Source: Cerrena zonata (taxonomy: Eukaryota > Basidiomycota > Agaricomycetes > Polyporales > Cerrenaceae). From it: a stretch of 64,000 nucleotides of DNA. The translations under genes were made by a program, and so were the position numbers. This document shows, piece after piece, positions 61,922 through 64,000 of this stretch. The notes beneath the pieces are model-generated. The model did no database searches and was not told the DNA's origin. It saw nothing but the letters and a program-made list of their open reading frames with translations. Positions within the stretch are counted from its first letter, which is position 1, and the number at the start of each line of letters is the position of its first letter. Location of the stretch: contig JASBNA010000043.1 in NCBI GenBank assembly GCA_038087015.1, positions 186,001-250,000 on the forward strand, given 5' to 3'.

Positions 61922-63400
61922 TCAGTCCTTTTCAGTTGCCCCTTCGGTATCAGCGTCTGTAGCAGCCTGTTCATTTCCGGAACTCTTAGCTGTTTCATTT
62001 TTTTTAGTTACTTCATCCATTCCACCTTCAACATCTTCTAACCTTTTCAAAACAGCAGGAAAGCATGCATTTCTAAAAGAATGGTCTTTACTCAAAACCT
62101 CAAGCTCATTCAAGCTTGTACAGTTGAAAACCCTTTGAGCTTGATCAGTATACTCTGCCTTGGTTAACATCAAGGTCACAATCAAATTGATATCTCTAAA
62201 TGCCTTATTCCAACTATTAAACTGTAATGGATACACAACTTCAATGGCTCTCATGAGAAAGTCAGAAACACATTCACCTTCATGGGGCTTTAAGGCTACG
62301 ATCTCATGACATTCTTCAGTATACGCAAGCATATAAGGAAATTGGTATAGTAAGTGACTAACCTGATAGCGCCAATCAGAATGATACTCTGCTGGAATGG
62401 ATTTCCTGGTCCGCTCGTTCAACGTGAAATTTAAAGCGGCTCCCCAGTAACTAAAGTTAACAAGGTTGTCCATGAGTCTTTTTTGAACCTCCAAAATGTG
62501 TCTCCGGGCCCTGTATGGTAACATACTTAGCTTTTCTTCTATTGTCAATAGTGGGAAGTCAACCCCAGAATGGTCTTTGAAATGAATAAGTGGTGATAAT
62601 ATTTCCAGATAATCTATAATAACTTTACTATCAAAGTCTCTAATTCTGTCTCCTGCGGCGATAATATCCGATGGAATGCCCCAACGGGGTGCAGAGTAAA
62701 TTGGAAGCATACGTAGATGTGGACTGAATGGGAGGTTTTGGCGGCCAGGGGGATTGGGGCCAAGGGAATTGGAGTGGCCAAAAAGATTGGGGCCAGGACG
62801 ATTGGGCCCAGGAGGATTGGGGTGGATGAAAGGATTGGGGCCAGGAGGATTGGGGTCAGGAGGATTTGGGTGTTGTAAAGGTTGCTGAGCTTGACTGGCT
62901 GCAAAAATATTGGGACCAGGAGCATTGGAGTGGCCAAGGGAATTGGAGTGGCCAAAAAGATTGGGGCGAGGAGCATTGGAGTGGCCAAAAAGATTGGGGC
63001 CAGGAGGATTTGGGTGATGTAAAGGTTGCTGAGCTTGACTGGCTGCAAAATTATCGGTCTGAGCCTTTCCTTGCTCAAAAAGTCGATTATAATTTTCAAT
63101 GAAACCTTGAATTTTACCAAAGATACTTTTGTAACTCAGTGTTATTGGATTAACGAACGCTCTGTCAGTAGTACGGGCAGACTTAGGCGTGCCAATGGCT
63201 TTTTTCAAAATTTCAGTTATTTCAGCAGAATCCAACTTAAAATGAGTGGCCAATCCATCAGTAATGCGACATTTCATCTCTTTCAAGTGGTTATCCAGCT
63301 CTTCTTTCCATTCTTTTTCTTGTTTAACACGAACATCTTGAAACTCTTGAAAAGCTTGTTGATTCATCTTAATTTTCAGTTGCAGAATTTGGGTATACAT
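61922..63400 (-). CDS. Unknown Gag-like protein with Pro-rich repeats
   Basis: I do not recognise a named family for this 492-residue protein. A charged helical N-terminus (about 1-70, EFQDVRVKQEKEWKEELDNHL) and a helical block lead to a Pro/Asn/Gly-rich region at about 116-225 built from FGHSNxxGPN and HPNPPGPN units, including an exact-looking 48-codon (144-bp) duplication of FAASQAQQPLxHPNPP. The C-terminal half (about 245-460) is a helical domain with a retrotransposon-capsid feel: LTIEEKLSMLPYRARRHILE, WRYQVSHLLYQFPYM, and LKPHEGECVSDFLMRAIEVV, resembling the Gag 'length-x-GE-V-x-F-x2-R' segment. There is no zinc knuckle, protease or polymerase, and no visible LTR. ATG 63367 (MNQQAF) is an alternative start. 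Either a domesticated Gag or a lineage-specific gene. Confidence 0.6.
   Translation of the reverse strand: MYTQILQLKIKMNQQAFQEFQDVRVKQEKEWKEELDNHLKEMKCRITDGLATHFKLDSAEITEILKKAIGTPKSARTTDRAFVNPITLSYKSIFGKIQGFIENYNRLFEQGKAQTDNFAASQAQQPLHHPNPPGPNLFGHSNAPRPNLFGHSNSLGHSNAPGPNIFAASQAQQPLQHPNPPDPNPPGPNPFIHPNPPGPNRPGPNLFGHSNSLGPNPPGRQNLPFSPHLRMLPIYSAPRWGIPSDIIAAGDRIRDFDSKVIIDYLEILSPLIHFKDHSGVDFPLLTIEEKLSMLPYRARRHILEVQKRLMDNLVNFSYWGAALNFTLNERTRKSIPAEYHSDWRYQVSHLLYQFPYMLAYTEECHEIVALKPHEGECVSDFLMRAIEVVYPLQFNSWNKAFRDINLIVTLMLTKAEYTDQAQRVFNCTSLNELEVLSKDHSFRNACFPAVLKRLEDVEGGMDEVTKKNETAKSSGNEQAATDADTEGATEKD
62857..63048 (-). repeat. 144-bp internal duplication in the Gag-like gene
   Basis: A near-identical block beginning CAGGAGGATTTGGGTG occurs at 62857 and again at 63001, exactly 144 bp (48 codons) apart, and runs about 48 bp in each copy. 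The sequence between is filled by shorter GGGCCAGGAGGATTGG and GGAGTGGCCAAAAAGATTGG units. The reading frame is kept. Confidence 0.8.
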
Positions 63401-63478
63401 GTTATTTTGTGCACTGACTCTATTCGTCCTGTCAATAAGATGGAATCTCTCGATTTGTTCCCGGATAATACTTTCCGT

Positions 63479-63829
63479 CTATGCTAACTTGGCCTTATCA
63501 TATTGATCATGTAATTGATCTCCAATAATTGATAAGTATAACTCAACACCCTGTTGAGTTTTCAGTCTAATTAGGTAATTGCTCAGCGTGAGATGACTGT
63601 TCAACCTTTCAAACGAATCCTGGCGCTCTTCGTCCAGTGTTTGCAAATCCTCTTCCAAATCCTTAATGAGCAGTTGAATTCGAGTCTTTATCTCCCCACT
63701 AAACTGCTTGATTTCAGCGACGTTTTTCTCAACAAGCTCGTCATTATCTGCGATACGATTCAAGGTTTTTCTAATCAATTCCTCGTCGATATCAGGAGGT
63801 GCTTGGTTAGAGTAACTAGAAGGACCCAT
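63479..63829 (-). CDS. Small coiled-coil protein, unknown
   Basis: Not recognised. From ATG 63829 (MGPSSYSNQAPPDIDEELI) it has 116 residues, mostly amphipathic helix (IRKTLNRIADNDELVEKNV, IKTRIQLLIKDLEEDLQTL), and a final YLSIIGDQLHDQYDKAKLA. A second ATG 18 codons upstream would add a Lys-rich start encoded by a long A-run, less likely used. It ends 78 bp before the Gag-like gene, on the same strand. Size and helical character fit a subunit of a tethering or kinetochore complex, but this is only a guess. Confidence 0.6.
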   Translation of the reverse strand: MGPSSYSNQAPPDIDEELIRKTLNRIADNDELVEKNVAEIKQFSGEIKTRIQLLIKDLEEDLQTLDEERQDSFERLNSHLTLSNYLIRLKTQQGVELYLSIIGDQLHDQYDKAKLA

Positions 63830-63883
63830 TTTTTTTTTTTTTTTTTGCAGTCGTTGCGAGAAGACTCGATGTTTATTTACCAA

Positions 63884-64000
63884 ATTTATTTTTTGTATAC
63901 AATTGTCGAATCAAACAGTTTTATTCTAAAGTCGTCGAGATTGTAAGGGTAATTGAAAACTGATAGTGGGGGCCAGCGACGACAGTATTGCAGTGGAAAA
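63884..64000. other. Window end, upstream region
   Basis: The last bases lie upstream of the small coiled-coil gene. No gene start is visible before the edge. Confidence 0.4.

Noticed and set aside
63026..63487. 153-codon plus-strand open frame opposite the Gag-like gene
   Set aside because: Antisense shadow of a longer, better supported gene.
1..64000. tRNA, rRNA, CRISPR, bacterial operons or transposon ends
   Set aside because: No B-box/A-box pairs giving a cloverleaf, no regularly spaced repeat-spacer array, no LTR pairs or transposase seen by eye; a tRNA scan would be decisive.

Overview
The window is nuclear DNA of a budding yeast. It is AT-rich, with about 34 densely packed genes and few introns. 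The two introns I found are short and carry a perfect TACTAAC branch point. Gene content (NSR1, RIM8, SKO1, TUP1, RPO21/RPB1, VPS52, VPS53, MVD1, a maltose locus, a xylitol dehydrogenase) and protein character point to the CUG-Ser ('CTG') clade of Candida/Debaryomyces/Scheffersomyces relatives. The code itself supports this: in the SKO1-like bZIP the only unusual residue of the basic region is encoded by CTG (19804-19806, minus strand) and becomes the canonical Ser if CTG is read as Ser. I cannot name the species.

Layout. 0-8 kb: LEU4 (minus, one frameshift), NSR1 and RIM8 (plus), and a small coiled-coil gene. 9-19 kb: KEL1-like gene (minus), VPS53 (plus, three frameshifts), TRP1 (plus), CCT8 (minus). 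19-28 kb: SKO1-like bZIP (minus), a dysferlin-domain SPO73-like gene and an unknown gene (plus), CRD1, MVD1 (intron and frameshift) and TUP1 (three frameshifts), all minus. 28-41 kb: COX16 and a LYAR-type zinc-finger gene (plus), CSM1 (minus), an HMI1-like UvrD helicase (plus, several frameshifts), a Zn2Cys6 factor (plus), RTT103 (minus), VPS52 (plus), RFC4 and POP3 (minus). 41-52 kb: RPO21/RPB1 (minus, intron near the start codon), then a divergent maltose-type transporter/maltase pair sharing a 266-bp promoter. 51-64 kb: VNX1 (minus, two frameshifts), DFM1 (minus), SMD1 (plus), MRPL25, XYL2 and ATP16 (minus), a Gag-like unknown gene and a small coiled-coil gene (minus).

Most genes are housekeeping: transcription (RPB1, RTT103, TUP1, SKO1), RNA work (NSR1, POP3, SMD1), Golgi retrieval (two GARP subunits, VPS52 and VPS53), mitochondria (COX16, CRD1, ATP16, MRPL25, HMI1) and biosynthesis (LEU4, TRP1, MVD1). 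The transporter/maltase pair is the only obvious metabolic cluster. XYL2 is a separate sugar-alcohol gene.

Seven genes are interrupted, mostly by single-base frameshifts, in otherwise well-preserved frames, several in homopolymers. They cluster between about 14 and 35 kb and near 52.5 kb, while RPB1 (5.2 kb) is clean. This looks more like residual assembly error than gene decay. The least explained items are a stand-alone Gag-like gene at 61922-63400, dispersed Rap1/telomere-like ACACCCGTACA motifs between genes, several short tandem-repeat intergenic blocks, and a hairpin with a T-run at 33991-34017.
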